Shown piece by piece: positions 41,936 to 50,619 of a DNA stretch of 64,000 bases. The stretch covers positions 47,510 through 111,509 of the forward strand of contig JACKCO010000005.1 in the NCBI GenBank assembly GCA_020633995.1. Reading direction: 5' to 3'. The DNA comes from Campylobacterota bacterium (GTDB lineage: Bacteria; Babelota; Babeliae; Babelales; RVW-14). Position 1 is the stretch's first letter; every line of letters starts with the position of its first letter. The notes beneath the pieces are model-generated. The model saw only the letters and a program-made list of their open reading frames with translations. It did no database searches and was not told the DNA's origin. The position numbers and the translations under genes were made by a program.

Positions 41936-43522
41936 TTACGTTATTATTTTTTTTAGCTCAGTCGACCGGTGAAAACTAATGGCAAAATGATGTGCATAAT
42001 CTCTCAGCGAAATAAGCAGCTGGCCGGCAATACTTTTCTGATCTAGTTTTTTACCACGAGGTAAATTTTGAGAAAAAACTGTCTCTTCAGCTTTAGCAAG
42101 ACTTACAAAGGTCAAATCTGGAAACAAATCTTTAACCGCATTAAGCTGTCCTTTGCCACCATCAATAAGGACAAGATCTGGTAGGTCCTTGCCAGCTTTA
42201 TAACGACGCTGCACAATTTCTCGCAAACTAGCATAGTCATCTTGTCCTTCAACCGTTTTTATATGAAAATGTCGGAATAACGGTTTATCAGGCTGACCAT
42301 TGGTAAATCGAACACATGAACCCACCATAAAGTTTCCCTGTTTGTGCGAAATATCAAAACAATCAATAGTTTTTGGCTCAAAATCAAGCATTAAGAGTTG
42401 TTTAAGAGCCCTCCCGACCGATGCCTGACGTTTCATTTTCTGTTCGGCATGAATTCGTGCTAGACGCAACAGTGCTGCGAAATGGCCTTGACTTGGCTTG
42501 TTTATTTCAACGGAGTGCCCAAGACGGTGATACATCTGCAAAAATTGTTCGTAAACAATTTTTTGTTCATCTGTTATGTCAAAGTCTACAAGTATTATTG
42601 ATGGAGGCGAAAATGTGCGATAGTAACTCATAAAATATTCATGACACTGCTCGGTTGCTTCTTGCAGATCACGAAACGGAAAATAAAATACTCGCTTCTG
42701 CGTGAGCGCAGTTTCCCGCTCGCCCAGAACAAATAACACGTTGAATTCTTCAAGAAAAACCCAAATATCTTTACGTGCACGCCCTTCAATAAGTGAATTT
42801 TTTGCCTGCAGGGCATGAAACACCTGCTCAAAAGCTTGATAATAAGAAGTCAATTCTTTTGATCGCTCAAAATTTAGTTGTTTATTATTTTGCTCGATTT
42901 CCTTTTCAAGATGCTTTAAAAATGCCGTGTGGCCCTTTTGCAGTGATAGCTTTGCAAGCTCAAGGCGTTCAAGATATCCCTGTTCATTAAAATCATCTTT
43001 ACAGATGCCCGCACACAGGCCCATATGATAATACAAGCACCCATTGGGGATTTTAATCTTACACAACCGCAACTGGAAGGTCTTAATTAAAAAGTCATAC
43101 ACTTTTCTTGCAGAAGCCTTATCCAGAAACGGTCCGAAGTACGTCCCCTTACGTTTTTTGTTACGCACAAGCATAAGCTCTGGTAATTTAGTACGTATGG
43201 GAATAAAGAGATACAAAAACGGTTGCCCCGACTTGAGTAACACATTAAATCGAGGCTGATAGCTTTTAATAAGCTTGGCCTCAAGCAGCATAGCTTCAAG
43301 CTCACTGTCTGTAATTATGTGGTCTAAATCAACGCTTTCCTGAAAAATAGCATCTACTTTTATATCAATGCCCTGTCGTTGAATATACTGGGACAACCGT
43401 CTTTTCAGATGCTTTGCTTTTCCAACATAGACAACCTCACCTTGATCGTCTTTAAAAAGATAGACCCCCGGCTTTGGTGGTAGCTTTTTTATGGCACTGA
43501 TCAACTGAGTATTTTTTTCCAT
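41936..43522 (-). CDS. uvrC: Excinuclease ABC subunit C lacking the C-terminal HhH domain
   Basis: The start is the ATG at 43522. The N-terminal GIY-YIG nuclease domain is clear (KPGVYLFKDDQGEVVYVGKAKHLKRRL), as is the UvrB-binding/UvrC region and the RNase H-like nuclease domain (IDCFDISHKQG, LVLIDGGKGQLNAV, LISLRDYAHHFAISFHR). The protein ends about 10 residues after FAISFHR, where other UvrC proteins have a further ~60-residue tandem HhH domain. rdgB begins 16 bases downstream, so no hidden exon or frameshifted piece remains. UvrC makes both incisions in nucleotide excision repair. Missing HhH could alter 5' incision or DNA binding. Confidence 0.93.
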   Translation of the reverse strand: MEKNTQLISAIKKLPPKPGVYLFKDDQGEVVYVGKAKHLKRRLSQYIQRQGIDIKVDAIFQESVDLDHIITDSELEAMLLEAKLIKSYQPRFNVLLKSGQPFLYLFIPIRTKLPELMLVRNKKRKGTYFGPFLDKASARKVYDFLIKTFQLRLCKIKIPNGCLYYHMGLCAGICKDDFNEQGYLERLELAKLSLQKGHTAFLKHLEKEIEQNNKQLNFERSKELTSYYQAFEQVFHALQAKNSLIEGRARKDIWVFLEEFNVLFVLGERETALTQKRVFYFPFRDLQEATEQCHEYFMSYYRTFSPPSIILVDFDITDEQKIVYEQFLQMYHRLGHSVEINKPSQGHFAALLRLARIHAEQKMKRQASVGRALKQLLMLDFEPKTIDCFDISHKQGNFMVGSCVRFTNGQPDKPLFRHFHIKTVEGQDDYASLREIVQRRYKAGKDLPDLVLIDGGKGQLNAVKDLFPDLTFVSLAKAEETVFSQNLPRGKKLDQKSIAGQLLISLRDYAHHFAISFHRSTELKKIIT

Positions 43523-43552
43523 CAAGCTCTCAAGCAGTAAAAGATCAAATCT

Positions 43553-44944
43553 TTACTCAACAATTTTGCCTTCTTTGACAAGCTTGTAGTTACGTTGCCC
43601 AACATAAATAGCCGCAATAATCCATAAACCAATCAACCCCATTCCCAAAACGGTGCCATAGGTAAAAAGCATACCCATGTCATGTTTCAGTGTATTGGTA
43701 ATTTGAGCCCCCGTTGCCTTTGCGCTGCGTCCACCAAACATATCAACCCAACCTTTTGCTTTAAATTTTGCATTTTTGCTCGTTGGAATGTACATCATTT
43801 CTTTGGTTGGGTTATTGACTGCATAACTCAGCCCTTTAACAACAATCATGACACCAAATGTGGCCCATAGCATTTGTCCGGCTGATGGTGCCTGCAAGTA
43901 GAATGTATATAAAAATGCAAGTACTCCAGCAAAACACACTGGGTAAACAAGTAGGCAAAAACGCAGGCCATAACGCTTCATCAGGTAACTTGTGCCAAGC
44001 AACGCCATCAAAAAAGCAAGTCCATTAGTACATACCCCAAAAATTCCTAAGAATTTTGCAAACCCAGTTTCCGTTGCATAATAATCGGCGGCTTGTCGAT
44101 CCATTTGATACTCTAGAATTGTTGAGATAACCTCATAAAATGTTGAAACTATTAGTACACCAAACAAATATGGCCGCGTTACAAGTAAGCGAAGTCCCCC
44201 AACAAATCCTTCAATGAATCCTTCTTTTTCTTTTTCAGTTTCTGCAGCAGCTTTATTTCCTACACGAAGATTTGCAGGAATAACACGCATAAAAGTCCAA
44301 ATAAGGTATATAACCATAAAGACAAGTATCGTTGCTAACAAAAATAAGCGCCATATACCGCCTAACTCTTCTGTAAACATTGTCAGCGCCGACAACCCAA
44401 TACTCCCAATTTGAGCGCCCGCAATGATGAGTGGAAATCCAGCTTTTGCAGAGTCAGTATCGGTAACACTAATGGTAAAAGACCAAAACAGTGGGATAAT
44501 CAAGGAACCAAAACTTTCAATACTGAAGTATGAAAGCCAACCAACCAATGCAAGCGGCCATCTGCCTAAGACAGCCTCGCCAGCGTAGTGACGGAGAGCA
44601 AGCAGTACGGTAATCGCCGCGAATATAGCCCCATAAAATGAACATATAACGTAAAATAACTGATGTTTTTTAAAAACGTCAACAAGCTTTGAATAAATCA
44701 AAACCATTGCTATAACAACAAAAACAGACCATGTTTTTGCAATCGGCTGGAAAAGGCCACCCTGCCCAGATGCCCAACCAAGACTTTCTGGAAATGCTAT
44801 CTTGAAAAAAACAGCATTTTTGAGCAAACGCATCATCCAATAAACGCCAATAATTGTAAGAAAAGTAAGAGAGAGCAGACTAAATTTTTTTACTTCTGTT
44901 GGCTTCAAATCAGGCCAAAAAATATGCACTATTTTGTATAACAT
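43553..44944 (-). CDS. NTT-family ATP/ADP translocase, paralog 1
   Basis: 463 residues, about twelve membrane helices, with the NTT/Tlc pattern: F-W-P-D-L near the start, KFSLLSLTFLTIIGVYWMMRLLKNAVFFK, and the C-terminal TKEMMYIPTSKNAKFKAKGWVDMFGGRSAK, the best-conserved part of the family. Tlc/NTT proteins exchange bacterial ADP for host ATP or import nucleotides. It is closely similar over its whole length to the paralog at 45551-46948, implying duplication, with the RRM gene between them. GGAG lies 10 bases before the ATG. Confidence 0.92.
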   Translation of the reverse strand: MLYKIVHIFWPDLKPTEVKKFSLLSLTFLTIIGVYWMMRLLKNAVFFKIAFPESLGWASGQGGLFQPIAKTWSVFVVIAMVLIYSKLVDVFKKHQLFYVICSFYGAIFAAITVLLALRHYAGEAVLGRWPLALVGWLSYFSIESFGSLIIPLFWSFTISVTDTDSAKAGFPLIIAGAQIGSIGLSALTMFTEELGGIWRLFLLATILVFMVIYLIWTFMRVIPANLRVGNKAAAETEKEKEGFIEGFVGGLRLLVTRPYLFGVLIVSTFYEVISTILEYQMDRQAADYYATETGFAKFLGIFGVCTNGLAFLMALLGTSYLMKRYGLRFCLLVYPVCFAGVLAFLYTFYLQAPSAGQMLWATFGVMIVVKGLSYAVNNPTKEMMYIPTSKNAKFKAKGWVDMFGGRSAKATGAQITNTLKHDMGMLFTYGTVLGMGLIGLWIIAAIYVGQRNYKLVKEGKIVE

Positions 44945-44986
44945 TGCCTAACTACTCCTTCTTTAAAAATAAAACCCATTTACACA

Positions 44987-45024
44987 TAAAAAAGCTGGCG
45001 CTTACCACAGAGGATAAGCGCCAG
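44987..45024 (-). terminator. Strong terminator of the RRM protein gene
   Basis: On the minus strand CTGGCGCTTA pairs with TAAGCGCCAG (plus 44995-45024) and is followed by CTTTTTTATG. It sits 40 bases after the stop codon. Confidence 0.93.
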
Positions 45025-45063
45025 TTACGTTTTCGATAACTATCCAAATGAATGGTTAGTGGA

Positions 45064-45429
45064 CTAACGTCCCCAACGGTCTCCGCCGCCGAAACCACCA
45101 CGGCCTCCGCCGCCATTACCGCCAAAGCCACCACGGCTTGGACCACCTTGGCCACCTCTGCTACCAAAACGGTCACGACGAGGTTCTTGAGGACGAGCTT
45201 GGCTAACGCGCATACGACGACCTTCAAGTTCATAGTCATTCAAACCATCAATAGCAGCTTGAGCTTGGTCAGCATCACCCATTTCGATGAATGCAAAGCC
45301 TTTTGCTTGGCCAGTAAATTTGTCCATAATAACTTTTACGGACTCAACATCACCGTGTTGCTCAAAAAGAGGTTTAAGAGCATCTTCAGTAACTGTGCGG
45401 GGTAAGTTTCCTACGTATAATTTCTTCAT
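45064..45429 (-). CDS. RRM-type RNA-binding protein with Arg/Gly-rich tail
   Basis: 121 residues: residues 4-9 (LYVGNL) are RNP2 and residues 43-50 (KGFAFIEM) RNP1 of a single RNA-recognition motif; residues 88-121 are Gly/Arg-rich (RGG-like). It resembles the cold-induced RNA-binding proteins of cyanobacteria and plant GRPs, which are also found in several intracellular or planctomycete-type bacteria. It probably binds RNA in the cytoplasm. It is monocistronic with its own strong terminator, although placed between two NTT paralogs. Confidence 0.9.
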   Translation of the reverse strand: MKKLYVGNLPRTVTEDALKPLFEQHGDVESVKVIMDKFTGQAKGFAFIEMGDADQAQAAIDGLNDYELEGRRMRVSQARPQEPRRDRFGSRGGQGGPSRGGFGGNGGGGRGGFGGGDRWGR

Positions 45430-45550
45430 TTAATGAACCTAACTAAAAATAAATATAATAATAATTTCTTAATTTTTTTCTTTGAGTAACGTAATTTTCT
45501 ATACTAAATCGTAGTCTTACCCCTTCATAAAAAATATAAATCTAGAACCG

Positions 45551-46948
45551 TTATTCAACAATCTTGCCTTCTTTAACGAGTTTGTAATTGCGCTGGCCAA
45601 CGTAGATGGCCGCTGCGATCCACAAACCAATCAGGCCCATACCAAGTACTGTTCCATAAGTCATCAATGTAGCCATATCATGCTTGAGCGCATTGGTAAT
45701 TTGAGCACCACCCATTTTTGCGCTGCGTCCACCAAACATGTCAACCCAGCCTTTTGCTTTAAACTTAGCGTTTTTACTTGTTGGGATATACATCATTTCT
45801 TTGGTTGGGTTATTCACCGCATAGCTAAGACCTTTAACAACAATCATCACGCCAAAGGTTGCCCACAACATTTGCGCCGCCGCAGGTTGTTGTGAATAAA
45901 AACCGTATAAAAACGCAAGCGCAATACCAAAACATACTGGGTAAACAAGCAAGCAGAAACGAAGGCCATAACGCTTCATCAAATAACTTGTGCCAAGCAA
46001 CGCCATGAAGAATGCAAGCCCATTAGTGCATACACCAAAAATACCCAAAAACTTTGCAAAGCCAGCTTCAGATGCATACGCAGGGTAAGCAGCTGCTTGT
46101 CGTTTCATCTGATAATCAACAACAGTCGCTACAACTTCGTAAAATGTTGAAACGATCAAGATACCAAACAAGTATGGACGTGTAAGCAACAAGCGAATAC
46201 CACCAACAAAGCCTTCAATAAATCCTTCTTTTTTCTTTTCTGTTGCTGCAGCAACTTTGTTACCCATGCGCAACTCAGCAGGAATAACACGCATGAAGGT
46301 CCAAATCAAGTACATAACAACGAAGACTAAAATTGTCGCTAGAGCAAAAAGACGCCAAATACCACCAATCTGTTCTGTAAACATCGTTAGTGCAGACAGC
46401 CCTATGGAACCAATTTGCGCTCCCGCAATAATAAGAGGAAACCCAGTTTTAGCAGAATCAGTATCAGTTACGCTAATGGTAAAGGACCAAAACAGTGGAA
46501 TAATCAATGAACCAAAGCTCTCTATGCTGAAATAAGATACCCAACCAACTAATGCAAGCAACCATTTTCCCAAAGCAGCCTCACCAGCATAGTGACGAAC
46601 TGCAAGCAGCGTTGTCAGCGCCCCAAAAATTGCCGCATAAAAAGAGCAAATAACATAGAAGAGTTGATGTTTCTTAAAAATATCAACCAACTTTGAGTAA
46701 ATCAACACCATTGCTATGACAACAAAAACGGACCATGTTTTTGCAAGTGGCTGAAAGAGGCCACCTTGCCCAGGAGCCCAGCCAAGTGTTTCAGGAAACG
46801 CTATTTTGAAAAACACAGCATCCTTGAGCAAACGCATCATCCAGTAAACACCAATAATCATAAAAAATGTCAAAGAAAGAAGACTAAATTTCGTCACTTC
46901 TTCGCGTTTAAGATCCGGCCAAAAAAATCCTACAATACTGTGTAACAT
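45551..46948 (-). CDS. NTT-family ATP/ADP translocase, paralog 2
   Basis: 465 residues with the same helices and motifs as the first paralog; long identical blocks (for example TKEMMYIPTSKNAKFKAKG and ALVGW...YFSIESFGSLIIPLF). Differences are spread along the chain, so this is an old duplication, not an assembly error. GGAG five bases before the ATG. The paralogs may differ in substrate (ATP/ADP exchange against other nucleotides). Confidence 0.92.
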   Translation of the reverse strand: MLHSIVGFFWPDLKREEVTKFSLLSLTFFMIIGVYWMMRLLKDAVFFKIAFPETLGWAPGQGGLFQPLAKTWSVFVVIAMVLIYSKLVDIFKKHQLFYVICSFYAAIFGALTTLLAVRHYAGEAALGKWLLALVGWVSYFSIESFGSLIIPLFWSFTISVTDTDSAKTGFPLIIAGAQIGSIGLSALTMFTEQIGGIWRLFALATILVFVVMYLIWTFMRVIPAELRMGNKVAAATEKKKEGFIEGFVGGIRLLLTRPYLFGILIVSTFYEVVATVVDYQMKRQAAAYPAYASEAGFAKFLGIFGVCTNGLAFFMALLGTSYLMKRYGLRFCLLVYPVCFGIALAFLYGFYSQQPAAAQMLWATFGVMIVVKGLSYAVNNPTKEMMYIPTSKNAKFKAKGWVDMFGGRSAKMGGAQITNALKHDMATLMTYGTVLGMGLIGLWIAAAIYVGQRNYKLVKEGKIVE

Positions 46949-47067
46949 AAAAACTCCTCGTATGTTAAAAAAAGAAAAACTTAACTATGCCAACACTGGC
47001 ATATAATATAATTTACGCAATCAAAATATAATCGATATTCTCACTATCACTCTTGTAGACAGACCTG

Positions 47068-48399
47068 CTATTGAATAAGTTCGTTACTCTCAACGGTCTT
47101 TTTAAACATATTGCCAAGCAACCCTGCTAAAAAAACCCAAATACCAACAAGAGCTAAAGCAACCCCACCCGTCAACAATAACGCTGGACCTATGCTGCTA
47201 TTAACAACAGAGCCAGCCGCCTTAGAAAAACGCAACCCAAACATATCAATCCATGCCTTAGATTTATATTTAACACTTTTTGAGGTCGGAATGTAAAGCA
47301 CTTCTTTTGTTGGTTGGTTGAATGCATAGTTGAATGCCTTAGTAAGTAGCATAACATAAAAAATTGATTCTAGCGATTGATAGTACAAGTAAGGGATAAT
47401 AAGAAGCCCAAGGCCAGCAGGATATGCAATTAAACAAAAACGTATGCCAAGCTTCCGTTGGAAAAACGACGTCCCCAAGAGCCCAAAGGAACAAGCAATA
47501 CTCTGAACCGCCAAAGCAAAATCAAATAGAAATTTATTACGTTGTCCCGGATCAAGGTAGGTAGCTTCAACCAACAATGATAGCTGAAATCCCATCATAG
47601 TCGTAATAAGTTCTTGAAAAAATATTATGCTAAAAATACCCGCTACGTAAGGATTTCTAATCAAAATAAGCAGCCCATCAAAAAAGCCAACACTCGCCTT
47701 TTCTTCTTTCTTTTCCTGCCTATAAACATCCTCGTATCCCTTTAGCTGACCATGCGTTGTTGTTTTTAGAAACATAACCACAAAGGCAACCATAAAAAAC
47801 ATCAGTACTGATATAAGCGCAATCACTGGAGCTCTTTGCGTATATAAAGCGACATCTCGAGATAGGTAGTGACCAAGCAAAGTAAATAAGAAACCTCCCA
47901 GCTGCGTCCCAAAAACAATAAGCCCATACCCTTTTTTTGCCGACTCAGGCACCGTAACGTCGTTAATGAAAGACCAATACAAAGACAAAATAAATGTTAT
48001 ATAACTCTCTGCAAAAAGATAAAAACCCCATCCAATGAACCGGGTTGGACTTACAAAATGGTTCTGTATCCCAATAACCGGATGGTTGAGCAGATAAACA
48101 AAAACAAGTCCCAAGACACCATAGAACCCAATGAACCCATAGATTATTCGCTCTTTTGATAGATTATCTACAAGCTTGGAATATAGTAATACGAGAGGAA
48201 AAAACAAAGTCAACGAAGCAAACTTCGCATACGGCAAAGACTTAGCACCAACCGTATTAATGAAAATGCTATCCTTGAGCGTTTTAAGTGGCCACCACGA
48301 CCCAATAATAAAGAAGAACCCAAGAGAAAGAAGACAATACTTTTTTAATTCTTCGGGCTCAAGATCTCCCCATAAAAACCGTACCACCCTATTACTCAT
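47068..48399 (-). CDS. NTT-family translocase, divergent paralog 3
   Basis: 443 residues. It keeps family landmarks (FLWGDLEPEELKKYCLLSLGFFFIIGSWWPLKTLKDSIF, then QPTKEVLYIPTSKSVKYKSKAWIDMFGLRFSKAAG) but is clearly less similar than the other two are to each other. About twelve helices. It may carry another substrate, since multiple NTT paralogs in Chlamydiae and Rickettsiales differ in specificity. GAGG eight bases upstream. Confidence 0.9.
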   Translation of the reverse strand: MSNRVVRFLWGDLEPEELKKYCLLSLGFFFIIGSWWPLKTLKDSIFINTVGAKSLPYAKFASLTLFFPLVLLYSKLVDNLSKERIIYGFIGFYGVLGLVFVYLLNHPVIGIQNHFVSPTRFIGWGFYLFAESYITFILSLYWSFINDVTVPESAKKGYGLIVFGTQLGGFLFTLLGHYLSRDVALYTQRAPVIALISVLMFFMVAFVVMFLKTTTHGQLKGYEDVYRQEKKEEKASVGFFDGLLILIRNPYVAGIFSIIFFQELITTMMGFQLSLLVEATYLDPGQRNKFLFDFALAVQSIACSFGLLGTSFFQRKLGIRFCLIAYPAGLGLLIIPYLYYQSLESIFYVMLLTKAFNYAFNQPTKEVLYIPTSKSVKYKSKAWIDMFGLRFSKAAGSVVNSSIGPALLLTGGVALALVGIWVFLAGLLGNMFKKTVESNELIQ

Positions 48400-48565
48400 T
48401 CATTTAACCTCGAAAAGAAAAAACTGGCCTTTTTGATACAACACACTTTGCTCAACACTAATCAAGAGAAACATGACCAAAAACACCAGACAAAATGTAA
48501 TTTTTATTAAAAGTAAATTTAAAGAAAGAACAAGTGTACCACAACCCCAATACGAGTCAATTACA

Positions 48566-48814
48566 TTAATCTAAAAGTATTTTCACTTTATTCTCGTCAA
48601 CTTTTACAATACCGCCATCAGCTCTTATCTTGACCTCTTCATCTGTGGCGGTCTTGTAGATCAATTCTCCCCATTTTTTCATAACTGAAATTAACCTCGA
48701 GTGCCCCGGACCTATAATGAAACTCCCAGTTGCCCCTTCAACCGATATCCATTTAATTAAAACCTTCTGATGCTTTGTTAGCGAAATCAGCTCCAACTCG
48801 ATAACTTCGTTCAT
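48566..48814 (-). CDS. atpC: F-type ATP synthase epsilon subunit (short form)
   Basis: The ATG at 48814 is preferred to GTG 48823. About 82 residues cover only the N-terminal beta-sandwich (EGATGSFIIGPGHSRLISVMKKWGELIYK); the C-terminal helical hairpin that inhibits ATP hydrolysis in most bacteria (~135 residues in total) is absent, as in some Chlorobi-like epsilon subunits. It starts 10 bases after atpD on the same strand. Confidence 0.8.
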   Translation of the reverse strand: MNEVIELELISLTKHQKVLIKWISVEGATGSFIIGPGHSRLISVMKKWGELIYKTATDEEVKIRADGGIVKVDENKVKILLD

Positions 48815-48823
48815 ACTCCACAC

Positions 48824-50299
48824 CTAAAGATTAAGCTTTGTTTTCTTCAGTGCTTCATCAAGCGTGCCAATCATGTAAAAGGCCTGAAGAGGAACATTGT
48901 CACACTGACCAGAAATAATCTTTTCAAAATCGTTAACCAACTGCTCACGAGGCACAAACCGACCAGACATTCCGGTATGCTGCTCTGCAACAAAGAAGGG
49001 CTGTGTCAGGAAATTTTGGATACGCTTCGCTCTATTGACAATAGCCTTGTCAGCATCGGAAAGCTCGTCCATACCCAAAATAGCAATGATATCTTGCAGC
49101 TCTTTGTATTTCTGTAAAATCTTTTGCACAGTCAGTGCAACGTCGTAATGTTTATGGCCCACTATATGCTTCTTAAGACCATTTGACGCAGATTCCAGTG
49201 GATCTACAGCCGGATACAAACCAGCTTGGGCTATCTTACGAGAAAGAACGGTACTTGCATCTAGATGTTGAAAGGTCGTTGCTGGTGCAGGATCGGTATA
49301 ATCATCAGCAGGCACATACACTGCCTGTATAGAAGTAATGGATCCGGTATACGTACTGGTAATACGCTCTTGCAACATACCAATTTCAGAAGCAAGCGTT
49401 GGCTGGTAGCCAACGGCCGACGGCATGCGACCAAGCAATGCCGAAACCTCAGAACCAGCCTGAACGTAACGAAATATATTATCAATAAATAAGAGTGTGT
49501 CTTTACCCTCTTTATCCCTAAAATATTCTGCCATACTCAAGCCTGTCATTCCCGCGCGAAGCCGCGCTCCAGGCATCTCCCCCATCTGTCCAAATATGAG
49601 CGCAGTTTTTTCAAGAACGCCTGAAGACTTCATTTCTAACCACAGCTCATTGCCTTCACGCGTTCTTTCGCCAATCCCCACGAAGACAGAATAGCCACCA
49701 TGCTCCATGGCTACGTTACGAATAAGCTCTTGCACAATGATTGTCTTACCAACACCGGCGCCACCAAACAATCCAATTTTTGATCCTTTTACATAAGGAC
49801 AAAGAAGATCAAGCACCTTAATACCTGTTTCTAGTAACTCGTCAGCAGTCTTCTGCTCAATCAAGGCAGGCGGTGGCCTAAAAATTTCCCACATTTGGCA
49901 GTCAGCCAAATCAGTTGAGTTATCAATAACCCGGCCAAGCGCATCAAACACATGCCCTAACACTTCTTTACCTACTGGCACCGTAATAGGACTGCCCGTA
50001 TCAATAACGTCCAATCCACGAGCCATACCATCGATAGCTTCTAGCGCGATACAGCGGACAATACCATCACCCAGATGCTGAGCAGCTTCTACACTTATGT
50101 AGCGCTTACTCTCCGGACTGTCAGAATCATCTTTAACTGGATGCACAACCAACAATCGCGTTAGAATGTCAGGTACTTTATCCTCTGCAAATTGCACATC
50201 TATAACCGTTCCTTTGATCCGGCAAACCTTGCCCATATTAAACGAATCATTTTTTTGAAATTTTGCCAGATTCAAATCCAACGCATCAGTTGATTGCAT
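48824..50299 (-). CDS. atpD: F-type ATP synthase beta subunit
   Basis: The start is placed at ATG 50299 because GGTGAGG precedes it; the ATG at 50344 lacks a Shine-Dalgarno. Walker A GGAGVGKT lies at about residues 179-186, followed by VGIGERTREG, the LLFIDNIFRYVQAGSEVSALLGRMPS region and the PAVDPLESAS signature. It is the catalytic subunit of F1. Only atpD and atpC occur here; the other subunits are not in the window, an atpDC split also seen in Chlorobi, Planctomycetes and cyanobacteria. Beside three ATP translocases it may work in reverse to maintain proton motive force; that is inference. Confidence 0.95.
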   Translation of the reverse strand: MQSTDALDLNLAKFQKNDSFNMGKVCRIKGTVIDVQFAEDKVPDILTRLLVVHPVKDDSDSPESKRYISVEAAQHLGDGIVRCIALEAIDGMARGLDVIDTGSPITVPVGKEVLGHVFDALGRVIDNSTDLADCQMWEIFRPPPALIEQKTADELLETGIKVLDLLCPYVKGSKIGLFGGAGVGKTIIVQELIRNVAMEHGGYSVFVGIGERTREGNELWLEMKSSGVLEKTALIFGQMGEMPGARLRAGMTGLSMAEYFRDKEGKDTLLFIDNIFRYVQAGSEVSALLGRMPSAVGYQPTLASEIGMLQERITSTYTGSITSIQAVYVPADDYTDPAPATTFQHLDASTVLSRKIAQAGLYPAVDPLESASNGLKKHIVGHKHYDVALTVQKILQKYKELQDIIAILGMDELSDADKAIVNRAKRIQNFLTQPFFVAEQHTGMSGRFVPREQLVNDFEKIISGQCDNVPLQAFYMIGTLDEALKKTKLNL

Positions 50300-50619
50300 T
50301 ACGTCCTCACCACCAATTGATATTATGTTCTCACATCGAGCCATGAGCTTAAAGCAATTTCACCGCTCAATGCAATAACGTAGTTATTACTATGGGATAA
50401 TTATTTTAAAATATATTTTTACATTCGTAAACGAACAAAAAAAGAGATCGCACTTTCGACCAAAAACTTTTACCCTATTGAGGATTTATGATAGATTGTA
50501 AACTTAATGGTAATTAAGATCGTATAAAATTGCAATGTCGATCACCTGTAACTGACAGAGAATGACGGTAACACATGCTCCCTATCAGGACATGTATCAA
50601 AGCAATGTAGGAATGAAAC

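Noticed and set aside
43553..46948. Assembly duplication of the NTT gene
   Set aside because: The two copies differ by many scattered substitutions and a small indel, and have different flanks, so they are true paralogs.
49540..49580. REP-like string CATTCCCGCGCGAAG inside atpD
   Set aside because: It encodes the conserved PGARLRAGMTG stretch of the beta subunit; the palindrome is imperfect and the match to the repeat family is coincidental.
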